The notes: a model not told the origin generated them from the sequence alone. A stretch of 64,000 nucleotides of DNA from Marinobacter halodurans (GCF_004327985.1 NZ_SJDL01000010.1:1-64000); one strand, 5' to 3'; positions 44,435 through 54,331 are shown, counted from the stretch's first letter. Program-made: numbers and translations.

Positions 44435-46318
44435 GTGACGATTGCCTCGCTTGAGAAAAAACTGTTTACCCGTGACGACGCGGGCTTCAAGAAAGAACTG
44501 TTCGACATTCTCGATGCAATCGAAAAAGGCAACCCCGTCCTGGGCGGTGAGCGGCTGACACAGGCCGGCGAGGCTCGCCGATCGCCGGGCATCCACCCGC
44601 TGCACAAAGACGCCAGTCTTTTCGACAACCAGAACGCGGTTCAACGACTGGCCACATGTATCACCGGGTTTCTCTGCGCCCCGCAACTGGAGCTGACGAC
44701 GCTGGAGGCCCGCAAACTCGTCTTTTACAAGACGCATCTCACCGACATCTTCTACCTGTCTGACTTCGGCAATCTCGATCACGTCATGATATACCGGGAT
44801 CTCTGGTCTCCCGAGGGCGGCTTCCAGCTCAAGACCGATGCCGACATCTTCCTGCTGATGATCTGCTGGACGATCAACAGCGAGATGGTAATGCCGTTCG
44901 ACACCCTGAACGAACGCATTCCGCAAGAGATGCTCTACATGCTGACCTCTGTCTTCTACCAGCTTGAGCAGATTCAGACATCCAGGGGTTACGATAATTT
45001 TGAGATAGCCTTCAACGCCTTTCTCAGGTTACCGGATGGCTTGGACATCACTTTGTGCAGAGTCATGCTGGTTAACATCTGGATGGGCTGCTCCTACTGG
45101 GACATCCCCAACCGGCACTCGATCAAGGCCAGGATCAACCGGTTGATCCGCTCGGCTAACCCCACGGTGGAAACCCGTGAAGCCGGTCCGATGAATAAGC
45201 GTCCCAAAATCGCCATTATGCTCGAACGCTACCGTTCCGATCATGCCGTATACCGGTGCTTCCATGCCTATATCTCGGAGCTGAAGGATCATTATGAGGT
45301 GTGCTTCTTCGTTGATGAGAAGGATGTGGACGACGTTAGCAAGAACGACGCTGACCACTGTGTTTTCGTTGAAGGCAATCCCAAGGACATCCGCAAAATC
45401 GCAAAGCAGGTCAATCACTATCGACCCGACGTCATTTTCTATCTCTCGCTCGGCATGAACATCTGGACGGTGCTTCTCGCAAACTTTCGCCTGGCACCGG
45501 TGCAGATCATGGGCTATGGCCACCCGGCATCCGCCTACACCGACACCATCGACTATGGCTTTCTCGTCGGATGGCTGCCCGGCCCTGATTACCAGTCACT
45601 GTGCACCGAAAAGGTGATTAACTTCACGATTGATAGTGGTAGCGATATTGAGCTCCACCCCCGGACCGACCTGTCCCTGCGAGCCCCGGTCAACGAAACT
45701 TCAACGTCCGTCGTCCATATTGCCGTAAACAGCTCGTTGATGAAGATCAGTGACCGCGTGTTGCAGGTATGCCGGATGCTCAGGCAGCACTCTGAAAAGC
45801 CAATCGAGTTCCACTTCTTTCCGGCTCATGAGCGGGGTTTCAAGTTACTCGCCTTCCAACGCAAACTCGCCGGAATTTTTGGCAGTGGATTTCATGTGCA
45901 TCCGCCATGTCATTATGAACTCTATATGCAGACACTGGCGCAGTGCCATTTTGCGATCGGGACATTCCCCTTTGGGGGCACCAACACCAACACCGATTCC
46001 GTTCTGCTCAGCCAGCCCAAGCTCTATCTCAAAAGTGAGGGCGACCTCGCAGAGCTCACCGACTACTGTAATTTCGCCCGTTTCGATCCCGAAGCCGGCT
46101 TTGTCTTTTCGACAGAACTGGAACTCATCGCCACCGCAATCGTCTGGATACACAATCCGAGCGAGCATGCGGATGCAGTCAAAAGGGCCGGCAGAATGCG
46201 CGATGTCCTACTCAACACACTGGCCACGTCGAGCGATTTCAAGCGCCAAGAAAACCTCAGTTTCCTGCGAGGCTTTAAACACCTGATAGCCGGTGAGCCG
46301 GCCAACAGCTTGATATAG
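44435..46318 (+). CDS. HMW1C/GT41-like glycosyltransferase
   Basis: A 627-residue cytoplasmic protein, start GTG 44435 with AAGGA 6 bp upstream. The N-terminal ~240 residues are helical and unlike TPRs. From about 250 there is a two-Rossmann GT-B fold: KRPKIAIMLERYRSDHAVYRCF, LAPVQIMGYGHPAS (about 350-363), the acceptor-side FHFFPAHERG, and HFAIGTFPFGGTNTNTDS (about 503-520). The GHPAS and FPFGxTN motifs resemble HMW1C-type enzymes, which transfer hexose from an NDP-sugar to Asn of adhesins; SPINDLY-like O-transferases are the alternative. Position directly after a flagellin suggests filament glycosylation. Substrate and linkage are not determined by sequence alone. Confidence 0.78.
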   Translation: MTIASLEKKLFTRDDAGFKKELFDILDAIEKGNPVLGGERLTQAGEARRSPGIHPLHKDASLFDNQNAVQRLATCITGFLCAPQLELTTLEARKLVFYKTHLTDIFYLSDFGNLDHVMIYRDLWSPEGGFQLKTDADIFLLMICWTINSEMVMPFDTLNERIPQEMLYMLTSVFYQLEQIQTSRGYDNFEIAFNAFLRLPDGLDITLCRVMLVNIWMGCSYWDIPNRHSIKARINRLIRSANPTVETREAGPMNKRPKIAIMLERYRSDHAVYRCFHAYISELKDHYEVCFFVDEKDVDDVSKNDADHCVFVEGNPKDIRKIAKQVNHYRPDVIFYLSLGMNIWTVLLANFRLAPVQIMGYGHPASAYTDTIDYGFLVGWLPGPDYQSLCTEKVINFTIDSGSDIELHPRTDLSLRAPVNETSTSVVHIAVNSSLMKISDRVLQVCRMLRQHSEKPIEFHFFPAHERGFKLLAFQRKLAGIFGSGFHVHPPCHYELYMQTLAQCHFAIGTFPFGGTNTNTDSVLLSQPKLYLKSEGDLAELTDYCNFARFDPEAGFVFSTELELIATAIVWIHNPSEHADAVKRAGRMRDVLLNTLATSSDFKRQENLSFLRGFKHLIAGEPANSLI

Positions 46319-47419
46319 ATGAAACTCCCGGGGAAAGCCATGACGGTATCGGCAAAAGCAAAAACCGAATATGCTCGCAAATTCTGCAAGGCTTTCGAGC
46401 TCTCCGGGCGGCCCAAGTTTATTCTTGGGACCAACGAATACGCCCTTAGCGTCGCGGAACACATCGATATAGACGGTTACCTCAACGACTTTACCCAGCA
46501 AAAGGAATTCCATGGCAAGCCCATCATTCCCATCGATGACGTGCCCGCCGATGCGCTGGTCCTGACTGCTGTTGTCTATCGCCCCAAATCGGCCCGATCG
46601 AGAGTCAAATCCTATCCTTTCGACAGTCTTGACTACTACGCTTTCGCCAAGCACACCTCCCTTAGCATCAGGGACATCGAGTACTGGCAAGGCTTTCAAG
46701 AGGACCTCGAAACTCACGCGGAAGCCTACCAGCGGCTCCATGATCGCTTCGAGGATGAGGAATCACGCCTGTGCTTCTCCCGGCTCATCGCGTTTCGGCA
46801 AAGTTACGACATCGACCATATGGAAAGCTTCAATTGTCGGGAGGACGAACAGTACTTCGAACCTTTCCTGAACCTGAAAACCAGCGGAGAAGTCTTCGCC
46901 GACATTGGCGGTTTCGACGGCAAGACCACCCTGCAGTTCATCCATCATTGCCCGGACTACAGGCGAATCCATTATTTCGAGCCTTCTGCCGAGAATATGC
47001 GGGCATCGAAGCGAATCCTGTCCGGAATTCGGGATGTTGAGTTCCATGCGGAGGCTCTATCCAATCATACGGGTCCGGTAAGCTTTGCTTCCGACGGCAG
47101 CAGTTCGCGTGTTGCTACTGATGGAGAGGGCCTTGATACGATCACGGCCGTTCGGTTCGATGAACTCGTGAGCGAGCCCACGACCTTCATCAAGATGGAT
47201 ATTGAGGGTTTTGAGCATGCAGCCCTAGCGGGTGCTGAAGCACATATCCGCGCCTACAAGCCTCGCCTGGCGGTCTGCGTCTATCACCGTCCAGACGACT
47301 TCCGGACGGTTCCCGAGCGGGTTCTGTCTTATTATCCGGACTACAGGGTATATCTCCGACACTACATGGAGGGCTTCACAGAAACCGTCATGTTCTTCGT
47401 GCCTCCGGGGCTGGAGTAA
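46319..47419 (+). CDS. FkbM-family methyltransferase
   Basis: A 366-residue protein. Its ATG immediately follows the glycosyltransferase stop (zero spacing); ATG 46340 is an alternative. The N-terminal ~110 residues contain a FILGTNEYALSVAEHIDIDGYLND segment resembling a nucleotide-sugar or PglD-like Rossmann start. The C-terminal half is an FkbM domain: FADIGGFDGKTT (about 194-205), IHYFEPSAENM, and FIKMDIEGFEHAALAGAE. FkbM enzymes O-methylate sugars or similar hydroxyls. It is clearly co-transcribed with the glycosyltransferase, and I infer methylation of the glycan placed on flagellin. Confidence 0.82.
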   Translation: MKLPGKAMTVSAKAKTEYARKFCKAFELSGRPKFILGTNEYALSVAEHIDIDGYLNDFTQQKEFHGKPIIPIDDVPADALVLTAVVYRPKSARSRVKSYPFDSLDYYAFAKHTSLSIRDIEYWQGFQEDLETHAEAYQRLHDRFEDEESRLCFSRLIAFRQSYDIDHMESFNCREDEQYFEPFLNLKTSGEVFADIGGFDGKTTLQFIHHCPDYRRIHYFEPSAENMRASKRILSGIRDVEFHAEALSNHTGPVSFASDGSSSRVATDGEGLDTITAVRFDELVSEPTTFIKMDIEGFEHAALAGAEAHIRAYKPRLAVCVYHRPDDFRTVPERVLSYYPDYRVYLRHYMEGFTETVMFFVPPGLE

Positions 47420-47445
47420 CCGTCCAGCGGAAATCCCATCCTGTC

Positions 47446-47724
47446 CTAATCGAGCCGTTTCTCACGGATGAGGTCGGCCAGCCCACCTACGGTCTGGAAC
47501 GCCTCTCTTTCAAAATCCTCATCCTCGAATTCAATATCAAAGTGCTCTTCCAGCTCGGCAATAAAACCCAGGAGTGAAAGCGAGTCGACGTGTCCGGCCG
47601 AAAGGTATTCGTAATCTTCCAGATCCCCTTCTTGCGGAAGTGGCCCACGCTTTTCCAACGCGCCGGCAATAGTGCCGACAACCTCAGCACGGAATTCCGG
47701 GTCCTTGCGTGAATACCGGGTCAT
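47446..47724 (-). CDS. acyl carrier protein
   Basis: A 92-residue phosphopantetheine carrier. The attachment site is S48 in AGHVDSLSLLGFIAELEEHF, and the last helix is FQTVGGLADLIREK. I start at ATG 47724, because it gives an ATGA overlap with the upstream oxidoreductase stop, as at other junctions of this operon; a frame to 47760 adds 12 residues. It is not the fatty-acid AcpP (sequence and context differ). A dedicated carrier in a sugar operon suggests that an acyl group is activated on it by the neighbouring ligase and passed to an amino sugar. It is the last gene of the operon, convergent with the FkbM gene. Confidence 0.85.
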   Translation of the reverse strand: MTRYSRKDPEFRAEVVGTIAGALEKRGPLPQEGDLEDYEYLSAGHVDSLSLLGFIAELEEHFDIEFEDEDFEREAFQTVGGLADLIREKRLD

Positions 47725-48887
47725 TGCTTGGTACTGCCTTTTGGCTTGAGATAGATCCATTTTTCCTGCTTTGCTGATGCCACCACAGCATCGAGCAGAC
47801 GTATGCCTTCCGCCGCATGTTGCACACCGAAAACATGGGGTGAACTGACCGGTCGGCCTTCCTTGAAATCGATAACAGCATCGGCCAGATCCTCGTAGAG
47901 GTTGGCGAAGGCCTCTATGAAACCTGCCGGATGGCCCGCCTTGAAGCGTTCGTAGCGACGCTGGCTGGCGTAGCTGACATCTCCCGCCCGGTCGAGGATT
48001 TCCCGTCGGCCATCTGCGTGGTTCAGTAGCAGTTCCTCAGGACTGGTTTGCAACCACTCGGCACTTGCCTGGCGGCCAAAGACCCGAACACGCAGGCCGT
48101 TGCGATATCCCAGGGCGGACTTGCTGTACCACATCTGGCATTGCATACCATCCTCGTACCGCAGCAGACAGGACACGTTATCAACGACACCATCGAACCA
48201 GCCGTGGCTGTCCTGGTCAGCGACAACCTTCGCCGGCTGTTTGTCCGTCAAATATTGGTTCAGGTGATGAAGATGCACCGCGAGATCCAGATAGATCGTT
48301 GGTATATCACCATCCTTGAGTCGCCAGGACTGGGGACAGGGGCGATCGCCCGACGCGGTGAGTCGAATGAAGCCCTCCTGGGGCATCTCGATCTGGACGT
48401 GTAGAATCTCGCCCAACTCCCCCGCAAAGATCTTATGACGGAGCTCCCGCAACATCGGGTAACCGCTGTAGTTATAGGTGACAGCCAGGAACCCGTGCGT
48501 TTCTTCCAGGACATGTTCGATGCGCTCTATTTCCTGACGATTGCAGGCCAGCGCTTTCTCGCAGATCACCGGATAGCCGGCCCTGAGCGCTGACTCGACC
48601 ATTTCCGCGTGACAAGGCGTGGGCGTGAGAATAACAACGGCGTCAGCCTTGCCCCTCTCATCCTCCAGAAGGGTCTTCCAGTCCGGATAAAGCCGCTCCG
48701 GCGATACCCCCCAGCGCGCTGCTGTTTCCGCGTTGACCTCGGGGCGCGTGCTGAAACACCCCGCAGCCAGTCTCCAGCGGTGGTCCATCTGGCTGGCGAC
48801 ACCATGTGTATAGCCGACGGCCGATACGATAGAGCCGCCGATGAAAGCTAATTCCAGGGGCTTAGGTTGCTTTTGGTTCAAGCTCAT
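47721..48887 (-). CDS. Gfo/Idh/MocA-family oxidoreductase
   Basis: A 388-residue NAD(P)-dependent oxidoreductase. The N-terminal Rossmann fold begins LELAFIGGSIVSAVGYTHGVASQMDHRW and includes AVVILTPTPCHAEMVESALRAGYPVICEKALACN, where the EKxxx lysine is kept. The C-terminal alpha/beta domain has DLAVHLHHLNQYLTDKQPAKV. Family members oxidise or reduce sugar hydroxyls. It overlaps the acyl-CoA ligase and the ACP gene by ATGA-type junctions, so translation is coupled. In flagellin-glycosylation islands of Pseudomonas a similar oxidoreductase lies beside a VioA homologue. Confidence 0.85.
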   Translation of the reverse strand: MSLNQKQPKPLELAFIGGSIVSAVGYTHGVASQMDHRWRLAAGCFSTRPEVNAETAARWGVSPERLYPDWKTLLEDERGKADAVVILTPTPCHAEMVESALRAGYPVICEKALACNRQEIERIEHVLEETHGFLAVTYNYSGYPMLRELRHKIFAGELGEILHVQIEMPQEGFIRLTASGDRPCPQSWRLKDGDIPTIYLDLAVHLHHLNQYLTDKQPAKVVADQDSHGWFDGVVDNVSCLLRYEDGMQCQMWYSKSALGYRNGLRVRVFGRQASAEWLQTSPEELLLNHADGRREILDRAGDVSYASQRRYERFKAGHPAGFIEAFANLYEDLADAVIDFKEGRPVSSPHVFGVQHAAEGIRLLDAVVASAKQEKWIYLKPKGSTKQ

Positions 48888-50425
48888 ACCTCGAATACCG
48901 GGGTCATGTTTTTCGCCTGCTCGGCAATAGCCCGTCGATCTATCTTGGATAAACCACTCCGGGGAATCGCGTCGAAAGCATAGATACGACGAGGTTGCTG
49001 GTAGTCACTCAGCTCCCGTAAACATAGCAGGCGCACGCGGCGTATCAGTTTTCTATCCAGATCCGGAGCCACGAGAGCAACCGCAACGGCCTCGCCCAGG
49101 GTAGGATCCTCCACCGCGAAAACCGCGCACTCGACCACCAATGGATCGCTGTTGACGACATCCTCTACATCCCTCGGATAGACATTGATGCCGCCGGTGA
49201 TAATGGTGTGCTTGTGCCGCCCCAGGAAGTACAGGAAACCGTCCTCATCGAGCATCCCGATGTCGCCGGTACGAAAGTAGTCTCCGTGCATTGCGGCCTG
49301 GGTCGTTTCAGGCAAGTCGTAATAACCGGAAAAGGCCAGTGGACTGGCGACTTCGATTTCGCCAGCCTCGCCGGCGGGAAGGGGATGGTCATCATCACCG
49401 ACCACTCGAATGTCCACACCAGGCACCGGATACCCGACGGAATTCCATTTTTCCGGGAATGCGGTGGCATTCAGGTCGGAGACTGTCGCGACCTCTGAGG
49501 CACCGTAGCACTCATGGAACTCACCATCAAAGACCGCCATGAAGGCCTTCTTGCTATCAAACGATAGCCGCTCCGATGACGAGACCAGCACTCGCAAACA
49601 CCTCGGCAGGCACTCTCCCCTGGCATGACAATGGTCGATGATGCGCCGGACCTGCGTGGAGACAATCATGGTGAACGTGACCTTCTGACGCTCCACCTGC
49701 TCCAACCAGGCGTCAACTGAAAAATGGGTTTGCAGCACGCTGGTAGCCCCCGTCATCAAAGGCAGCAGAACGAGACGCTCGGCCAGCGAGTGGTACAGGG
49801 GGGTACAGGCGATGACCACGTCGTCTTCAGAGAGACCATACAGCGCACATGCACTTTGAGCGCGGGCTACTTTTGTTTGTTGGCTAAGAATGATGGGCTT
49901 GGGATCGCCGGTCGACCCCGATGTCAGCGTCAGGATAAAAGGGATGTCCTTCCCGGTCTCATCAAGGGGCACCTGCCCGCTGGAGGCCTCGGCCCCGTCA
50001 CGGCGAGTCCGAAGCTTGTCATACCCGTCGACGTCGCCACCGACGGTCAGCCAGCGTATATGGCCGTCCTCGAGGTATTGACCGAGTTCCTGGACACGGG
50101 CATGCCAGACAACGCAGATCTTTACGCGAGTTCGGTTAAAGACTGCTCCAATGGCCCGTGGCCCAAGGCTCATGGAGTGAGGCACAAGCACCAGGCCGCA
50201 TTTGGCCGCTGCCATCAGCAGAATCACGAACTCGCGGCAGTTCGGTAGCAAAACCCCGACATGATCGCCCTGGCGCAGTCCGACCTCCCTTAAATGGGTA
50301 ACAGCCGCCTCGACGGCGGAGTCGAGTTCCCGGTAGGTCTCCTGTTGCCCGTCGATCACCAATGCCGTCTTGTCAGGGAATCGGGCGACCTGCCTTGCAA
50401 AGCGGGAATAGATCAGTTCGTTCAT
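48884..50425 (-). CDS. AMP-dependent acyl-CoA/acyl-ACP ligase
   Basis: A 513-residue adenylate-forming enzyme. The ATP-binding motif is TSGSTGDPK (about 168-176). Further conserved parts are YHSLAERLVLLPLM, ECYGASEVAT, YFRTGDIGMLDEDGFLYFLGR, and the hinge-containing TGGINVYPRDVEDVV. The C-terminal lysine region is PRSGLSKIDRR. It should activate a carboxylic acid for transfer to CoA or to the ACP encoded two genes later. It overlaps both neighbours by 4 bp (ATGA). The acyl substrate cannot be read from the sequence. Confidence 0.88.
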   Translation of the reverse strand: MNELIYSRFARQVARFPDKTALVIDGQQETYRELDSAVEAAVTHLREVGLRQGDHVGVLLPNCREFVILLMAAAKCGLVLVPHSMSLGPRAIGAVFNRTRVKICVVWHARVQELGQYLEDGHIRWLTVGGDVDGYDKLRTRRDGAEASSGQVPLDETGKDIPFILTLTSGSTGDPKPIILSQQTKVARAQSACALYGLSEDDVVIACTPLYHSLAERLVLLPLMTGATSVLQTHFSVDAWLEQVERQKVTFTMIVSTQVRRIIDHCHARGECLPRCLRVLVSSSERLSFDSKKAFMAVFDGEFHECYGASEVATVSDLNATAFPEKWNSVGYPVPGVDIRVVGDDDHPLPAGEAGEIEVASPLAFSGYYDLPETTQAAMHGDYFRTGDIGMLDEDGFLYFLGRHKHTIITGGINVYPRDVEDVVNSDPLVVECAVFAVEDPTLGEAVAVALVAPDLDRKLIRRVRLLCLRELSDYQQPRRIYAFDAIPRSGLSKIDRRAIAEQAKNMTPVFEV

Positions 50426-51096
50426 ACGACCTTCATCAACCTCAGAAAGGTCTCACTTTTAAAGCGGTGTCGAATAGCCTGGTCGGAAAGCAATACGTCC
50501 CCCGCCTCCGAACTCTTCGCCAGGAAGGTGTTCGCCGCGACAAACGTTTCAGGAGCCACATCGATACCATGGGCAGCTGAAGCGTTCATACCGAACACCG
50601 ACCGATCGCCAATACGGGTCTCACCGCCTATAGCGACGCCACTATTCAGCCAACCACCGTCTCCCATTATTGTCCCGTGACCGAGGTTCACGTGGCTGCT
50701 CAGGAAATTGGCGCAGCCCAACTGGGACCAGGGGTGGATGACGGCGTACTCAAGGATGATGTTGTTGTCACCAAGCTCTGTCGACGGATACAGACGAACC
50801 GAACGGTCGACGAAGTTCGCCAGCCTGTAACCTTTGCTCCTGGCCAGCGCACAACGCTCTATCCGGATCCGGTTCATTCCCGTATAACCAACGGCCACCA
50901 GCATCTTATAGCGACTTGGCGCGTAACGTTCCTCGACGTCCTCAAATGGAACCAGCGGCAGGTCGCGAAACGTCGGGAATTCGATGAGCCGCCGCTCCAC
51001 GGTGAAAGCCACCACCTCGTACTGCAGCGACACGATCTCGGCCATCATCCGGGCCATGTGACCGTTACCGTAGATAATCAATTGATCACGTTTCAT
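50422..51096 (-). CDS. PglD/NeuD-like sugar acyltransferase
   Basis: A 224-residue protein. The N-terminal nucleotide-sugar binding half starts LIIYGNGHMARMMAEIVS. The C-terminal half is a left-handed beta-helix with hexapeptide-like repeats (LGDNNIILEYAVIHPWSQLGCANFLSSHVNLGHGTIMGDGGWLNSGVAIGG). The His in SSHVNLGHGT is in the position of the catalytic base. Such enzymes N-acylate UDP- or dTDP-4-amino-dideoxy sugars, fitting the aminotransferase encoded 5 bp upstream. It overlaps the ligase gene by an ATGA junction. Confidence 0.83.
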   Translation of the reverse strand: MKRDQLIIYGNGHMARMMAEIVSLQYEVVAFTVERRLIEFPTFRDLPLVPFEDVEERYAPSRYKMLVAVGYTGMNRIRIERCALARSKGYRLANFVDRSVRLYPSTELGDNNIILEYAVIHPWSQLGCANFLSSHVNLGHGTIMGDGGWLNSGVAIGGETRIGDRSVFGMNASAAHGIDVAPETFVAANTFLAKSSEAGDVLLSDQAIRHRFKSETFLRLMKVV

Positions 51097-51101
51097 ACTC
51101 T

Positions 51102-52181
51102 TTACTTATCCGGTGTCGCCGATTTGACGATATTGCAGATGTCGTGGATCTGCGGCGAAGTCAGGCCGACAAAGATCGGCAGACAGAGTACACGATCAGC
51201 TTGCTGCCGACCGGCATCGGTAAACTGCCTGGAGTAGAGGCCCAGGGTTCCGAGCGCCGGATAGAAATAGCCGCGGCTGTCGTAGCCTCCCCTGGCCAAC
51301 TGTTCCCTGACCCGGTTCCGATGGGCCATGTCCCGGCAAAGGATGGGGGCATAGGCGCCGTTTAACGAGGCATCGGCTGAAAATTCGGGCATCTCGACCC
51401 AGTCTCCGAGCTCCCTTCGATACTGATTCCGGACGGCACACCGCTGCTCGATGATCTCGTCAACACTTTCCAGCACAGCAAGCCCCATCGCGGCGTGCAG
51501 CTCGCTCATTTTGGCATTGATGCCAACCTCAACAGGCATGCCATCCCGAAAGCCGAAGTTGATCATCCTGTGCGCCACCTCAAGGTCGCTCGAGTCCCTG
51601 AAAACGACGGCGCCGCCTTCACCACTGTGAAACAACTTGGTGGCGTGAAAACTGATCGTCGCTGCATGCCCCCACCGCAAAAGGCTTCTTCCTTTATAAT
51701 CGACGCCAAAGGCATGGGAGGCATCGTAGATCAACTTGAGGTTGCGTTTCCGGGCAAGATCTTCAAACGCCTCCACGGCGCATGGATTGCCATAGGTATG
51801 AACGGGAACAAGTGCGTTTGTAGAGGCATCAACGATTTGAGCTGCCGACGCGGGGTCCAGGTTCAAAGTAGCGGAGTCGATGTCCGCGTAGCGGGGCTCC
51901 ACCCCTTGCCATGCCAGCGCCGAGCTCGTCGCCGGGAACGTAAAGGGCGTCGTTACGGCAGTCCCGCCATTGATACCCAGTGCCTTTGCAGCAATCTGGA
52001 TCGCCAACGTGCCGTTCCCGACCAGCAACATGTTCTCAACCCCGAGATGCTCTTCCAGACGGGACGTAAGCTCCTGGACCAGCGGGCCGTTGTTAGTCAA
52101 CTGGCGCGACGCGTAGACCCGGTCCAAGTAATATTCGAGCCTGTCGCGAGGCGGAAGGAAGGGCCTAGTCACCGGAATCAT
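51102..52181 (-). CDS. DegT/DnrJ/EryC1 sugar aminotransferase
   Basis: A 359-residue PLP enzyme. I choose ATG 52181 ([19 protein letters not shown]), which has GGTGG 7 bp upstream; ATG 52187 is also in frame. The PLP lysine is in [18 protein letters not shown] (about 180). [13 protein letters not shown] gives the cofactor-binding Asp and His. It would convert the dTDP-4-keto-6-deoxyglucose made by RfbB to a 4-amino sugar (VioA-type, giving viosamine) or its epimer (fucosamine-type). Its start lies inside the 3' end of rfbA, so translation is coupled. Confidence 0.87.
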   Translation of the reverse strand: MIPVTRPFLPPRDRLEYYLDRVYASRQLTNNGPLVQELTSRLEEHLGVENMLLVGNGTLAIQIAAKALGINGGTAVTTPFTFPATSSALAWQGVEPRYADIDSATLNLDPASAAQIVDASTNALVPVHTYGNPCAVEAFEDLARKRNLKLIYDASHAFGVDYKGRSLLRWGHAATISFHATKLFHSGEGGAVVFRDSSDLEVAHRMINFGFRDGMPVEVGINAKMSELHAAMGLAVLESVDEIIEQRCAVRNQYRRELGDWVEMPEFSADASLNGAYAPILCRDMAHRNRVREQLARGGYDSRGYFYPALGTLGLYSRQFTDAGRQQADRVLCLPIFVGLTSPQIHDICNIVKSATPDK

Positions 52182-53046
52182 ATTCATCCACCAGATTGCG
52201 AACGTAGTCGCCATAGCCATTGCTGGCCTGGAACGACGGCAGTTTGCGGATATCGTCAGTCGATAACCACCCTTCGTTTAAGGCGATTTCCTCGAGACAG
52301 GCAATCTTGAAGCCCTGCCGCTTCTCAATCGTTTCCACAAACTGGGCCGCCTCCAACAGACTCTCGTGGGTGCCGGTATCGAGCCAGGCGAAACCGCGTG
52401 TCAGCTTTTCAACAGCCAGCGCCCCCCGCTCAAGATACACCTGATTGATGGATGTGATTTCCAGCTCCCCGCGTTCCGATGGTTTGATGGAGCGAGCAAT
52501 ATCGATGACGTCGTTGTCGTAAAAATAGAGTCCGGTAACGGCGTAACTGGACTTGGGTCGATGGGGTTTTTCTTCCAGCGAGATGGCGCGCCGGTCCCTG
52601 TCGAATTCGACCACACCAAACCGCTCGGGATCACGTACCTGGTAGCCAAAAATCCGGGCACCCGCCTCCAACCCAGCGGCCTCCCGGAGTTTTGGCGAGA
52701 AGCCCTGCCCGTAGAAGATGTTGTCGCCGAGAACCAGGCAGACGGAATCTCGTCCTATGAAGTCCGCCCCGATCAGGAACGCCTGCGCCAGCCCTTCAGG
52801 CGCCCTTTGAACGGCGTATGACAGGTTGATGCCGAAGCAGCCGCCATCGCCGAGAATGCGCCTGAAGCTGTCATGGTCCTCTGGTGTCGTGATGATGAGA
52901 ATGTCACGAATACCGGCCAGCATCAGAACCGACAAGGGATAGTAGATCATCGGCTTGTCATAGACAGGGAGCAGTTGCTTGGATACCCCCATGGTAATGG
53001 GGTAGAGCCGCGTCCCGGAGCCACCGGCAAGAATGATGCCTTTCAT
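52165..53046 (-). CDS. rfbA: glucose-1-phosphate thymidylyltransferase
   Basis: A 293-residue enzyme making dTDP-glucose from glucose-1-phosphate and dTTP. The start at ATG 53046 yields [18 protein letters not shown], the conserved nucleotide-binding opening. Other signatures are [35 protein letters not shown], and [20 protein letters not shown]. The length equals E. coli RmlA (293). It lies 1 bp after rfbB and overlaps the aminotransferase gene. Confidence 0.95.
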   Translation of the reverse strand: MKGIILAGGSGTRLYPITMGVSKQLLPVYDKPMIYYPLSVLMLAGIRDILIITTPEDHDSFRRILGDGGCFGINLSYAVQRAPEGLAQAFLIGADFIGRDSVCLVLGDNIFYGQGFSPKLREAAGLEAGARIFGYQVRDPERFGVVEFDRDRRAISLEEKPHRPKSSYAVTGLYFYDNDVIDIARSIKPSERGELEITSINQVYLERGALAVEKLTRGFAWLDTGTHESLLEAAQFVETIEKRQGFKIACLEEIALNEGWLSTDDIRKLPSFQASNGYGDYVRNLVDEYDSGD

Positions 53047-53047
53047 C

Positions 53048-54097
53048 CTATCCACTGCCTCCCGCACCCTGACGGCTTCCATCTGCGCCACTTCCATACA
53101 GCCATTCCCGATTGTCGACATACCAGTCGACGGTCTGGCGAATGCCGGACTCGAAGGTGTACTGCCGAGACCACCCCAGGGCCGTCAATGCTTCGCTGGG
53201 AGAAACGGCATAGCGGCGATCATGGCCGGGGCGATCGTCGACGAACCGGATTAGTTGCCGGTAGCCATGCGGTCGGGGCAGCCGCAGTTGAAGGTGATCG
53301 CAGATGGCCTCGACGACCTCAAGATTGGTCCGCTCCGATTGCCCGCCGACCAGGTAGGTTTCACCAACCTGCCCCTGGCTTAATATCCGGAACAGCGCCT
53401 TCGCATGATCATCGACATGCAACCAGTCCCGGATCTGGTCACCCCGCCCATACAACGGCAGTGGCTCTCCCCGCAGTGCGTTGAAGATGGTGAGAGGAAT
53501 CAGCTTCTCCGGGTATTGAAACGGGCCGTAGTTGTTCGAGCAGTTACTTAACACCACGGGGACGCCATAGGTGCGCCCCCATGCCCGGACCAGATGGTCC
53601 GATGCGGCCTTTGTCGCCGCATAGGGCGAGCTTGGCGAATAGGGTGACGCCTCGGTAAACGGCAGGGCATCCGGCGCCAGATCGCCAAAAACCTCATCCG
53701 TGCTGATGTGATGGAAACGAAAGCGGGACCGCTCCATGGCGGATTGCCGCTTCAGGTAATGCCTGGATGCCTCCAGAAGAACAAACGTCCCGACAACATT
53801 GGTCTGCACACAGGCCTCCGGCCCATCAATCGAACGATCGACGTGGGACTCGGCAGCCAGATGCATGATGGCATCAGGGTGGTATTGTTCAAACACCCGT
53901 TCCACGGCCGTTCGATCGCAAATATCCACGGCCTCAAAACGGTAACGGTCGCTGCCACGCACAGCATCCAGTGCTTCCGGCGTGGCTGCATAGGTCAGCT
54001 TGTCCAGATTAATCACAAAGACATCGGTCTGCTGGACCAAAAACCGGATCAAAGCGGAACCAATAAAGCCCGCGCCTCCAGTAACAAGTACCTTCAT
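53048..54097 (-). CDS. rfbB: dTDP-glucose 4,6-dehydratase
   Basis: A 349-residue extended SDR giving dTDP-4-keto-6-deoxyglucose. ATG 54097 gives [19 protein letters not shown] with the NAD-binding motif. The catalytic triad region is [11 protein letters not shown] (Thr, Asp, Glu) and [10 protein letters not shown] (YxxxK). [18 protein letters not shown] is diagnostic of RmlB. It is the first gene of a seven-gene operon. No rfbC or rfbD gene is present, so the product branches away from rhamnose here. Confidence 0.95.
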   Translation of the reverse strand: MKVLVTGGAGFIGSALIRFLVQQTDVFVINLDKLTYAATPEALDAVRGSDRYRFEAVDICDRTAVERVFEQYHPDAIMHLAAESHVDRSIDGPEACVQTNVVGTFVLLEASRHYLKRQSAMERSRFRFHHISTDEVFGDLAPDALPFTEASPYSPSSPYAATKAASDHLVRAWGRTYGVPVVLSNCSNNYGPFQYPEKLIPLTIFNALRGEPLPLYGRGDQIRDWLHVDDHAKALFRILSQGQVGETYLVGGQSERTNLEVVEAICDHLQLRLPRPHGYRQLIRFVDDRPGHDRRYAVSPSEALTALGWSRQYTFESGIRQTVDWYVDNREWLYGSGADGSRQGAGGSG

Positions 54098-54331
54098 GTT
54101 GTTCTTCAACTCGTTGCGGCAACACTGAGCATAGCGGAGCAACATCCGTACCGAAACTCTCTGGGCCTCTTTATTTCAATCGCACCCTTTGAAAACAGAG
54201 GATTATCGGTACATCCGCAAGATTGGCACAGCTTTCGCCTTACTTCCCTCAACAACGGTCTACGGCCAGAAAAGCTGCAGATTCTTGCCGCCCTCCTTCG
54301 AAAAGCGGCCAGAACGATCACGAGGTGAAAC

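Noticed and set aside
54203-54210. Sigma-28 promoter for the sugar operon (ACCGATAA on the minus strand)
   Set aside because: The -10 match is good, but no TAAA-like -35 occurs 15 bp upstream.
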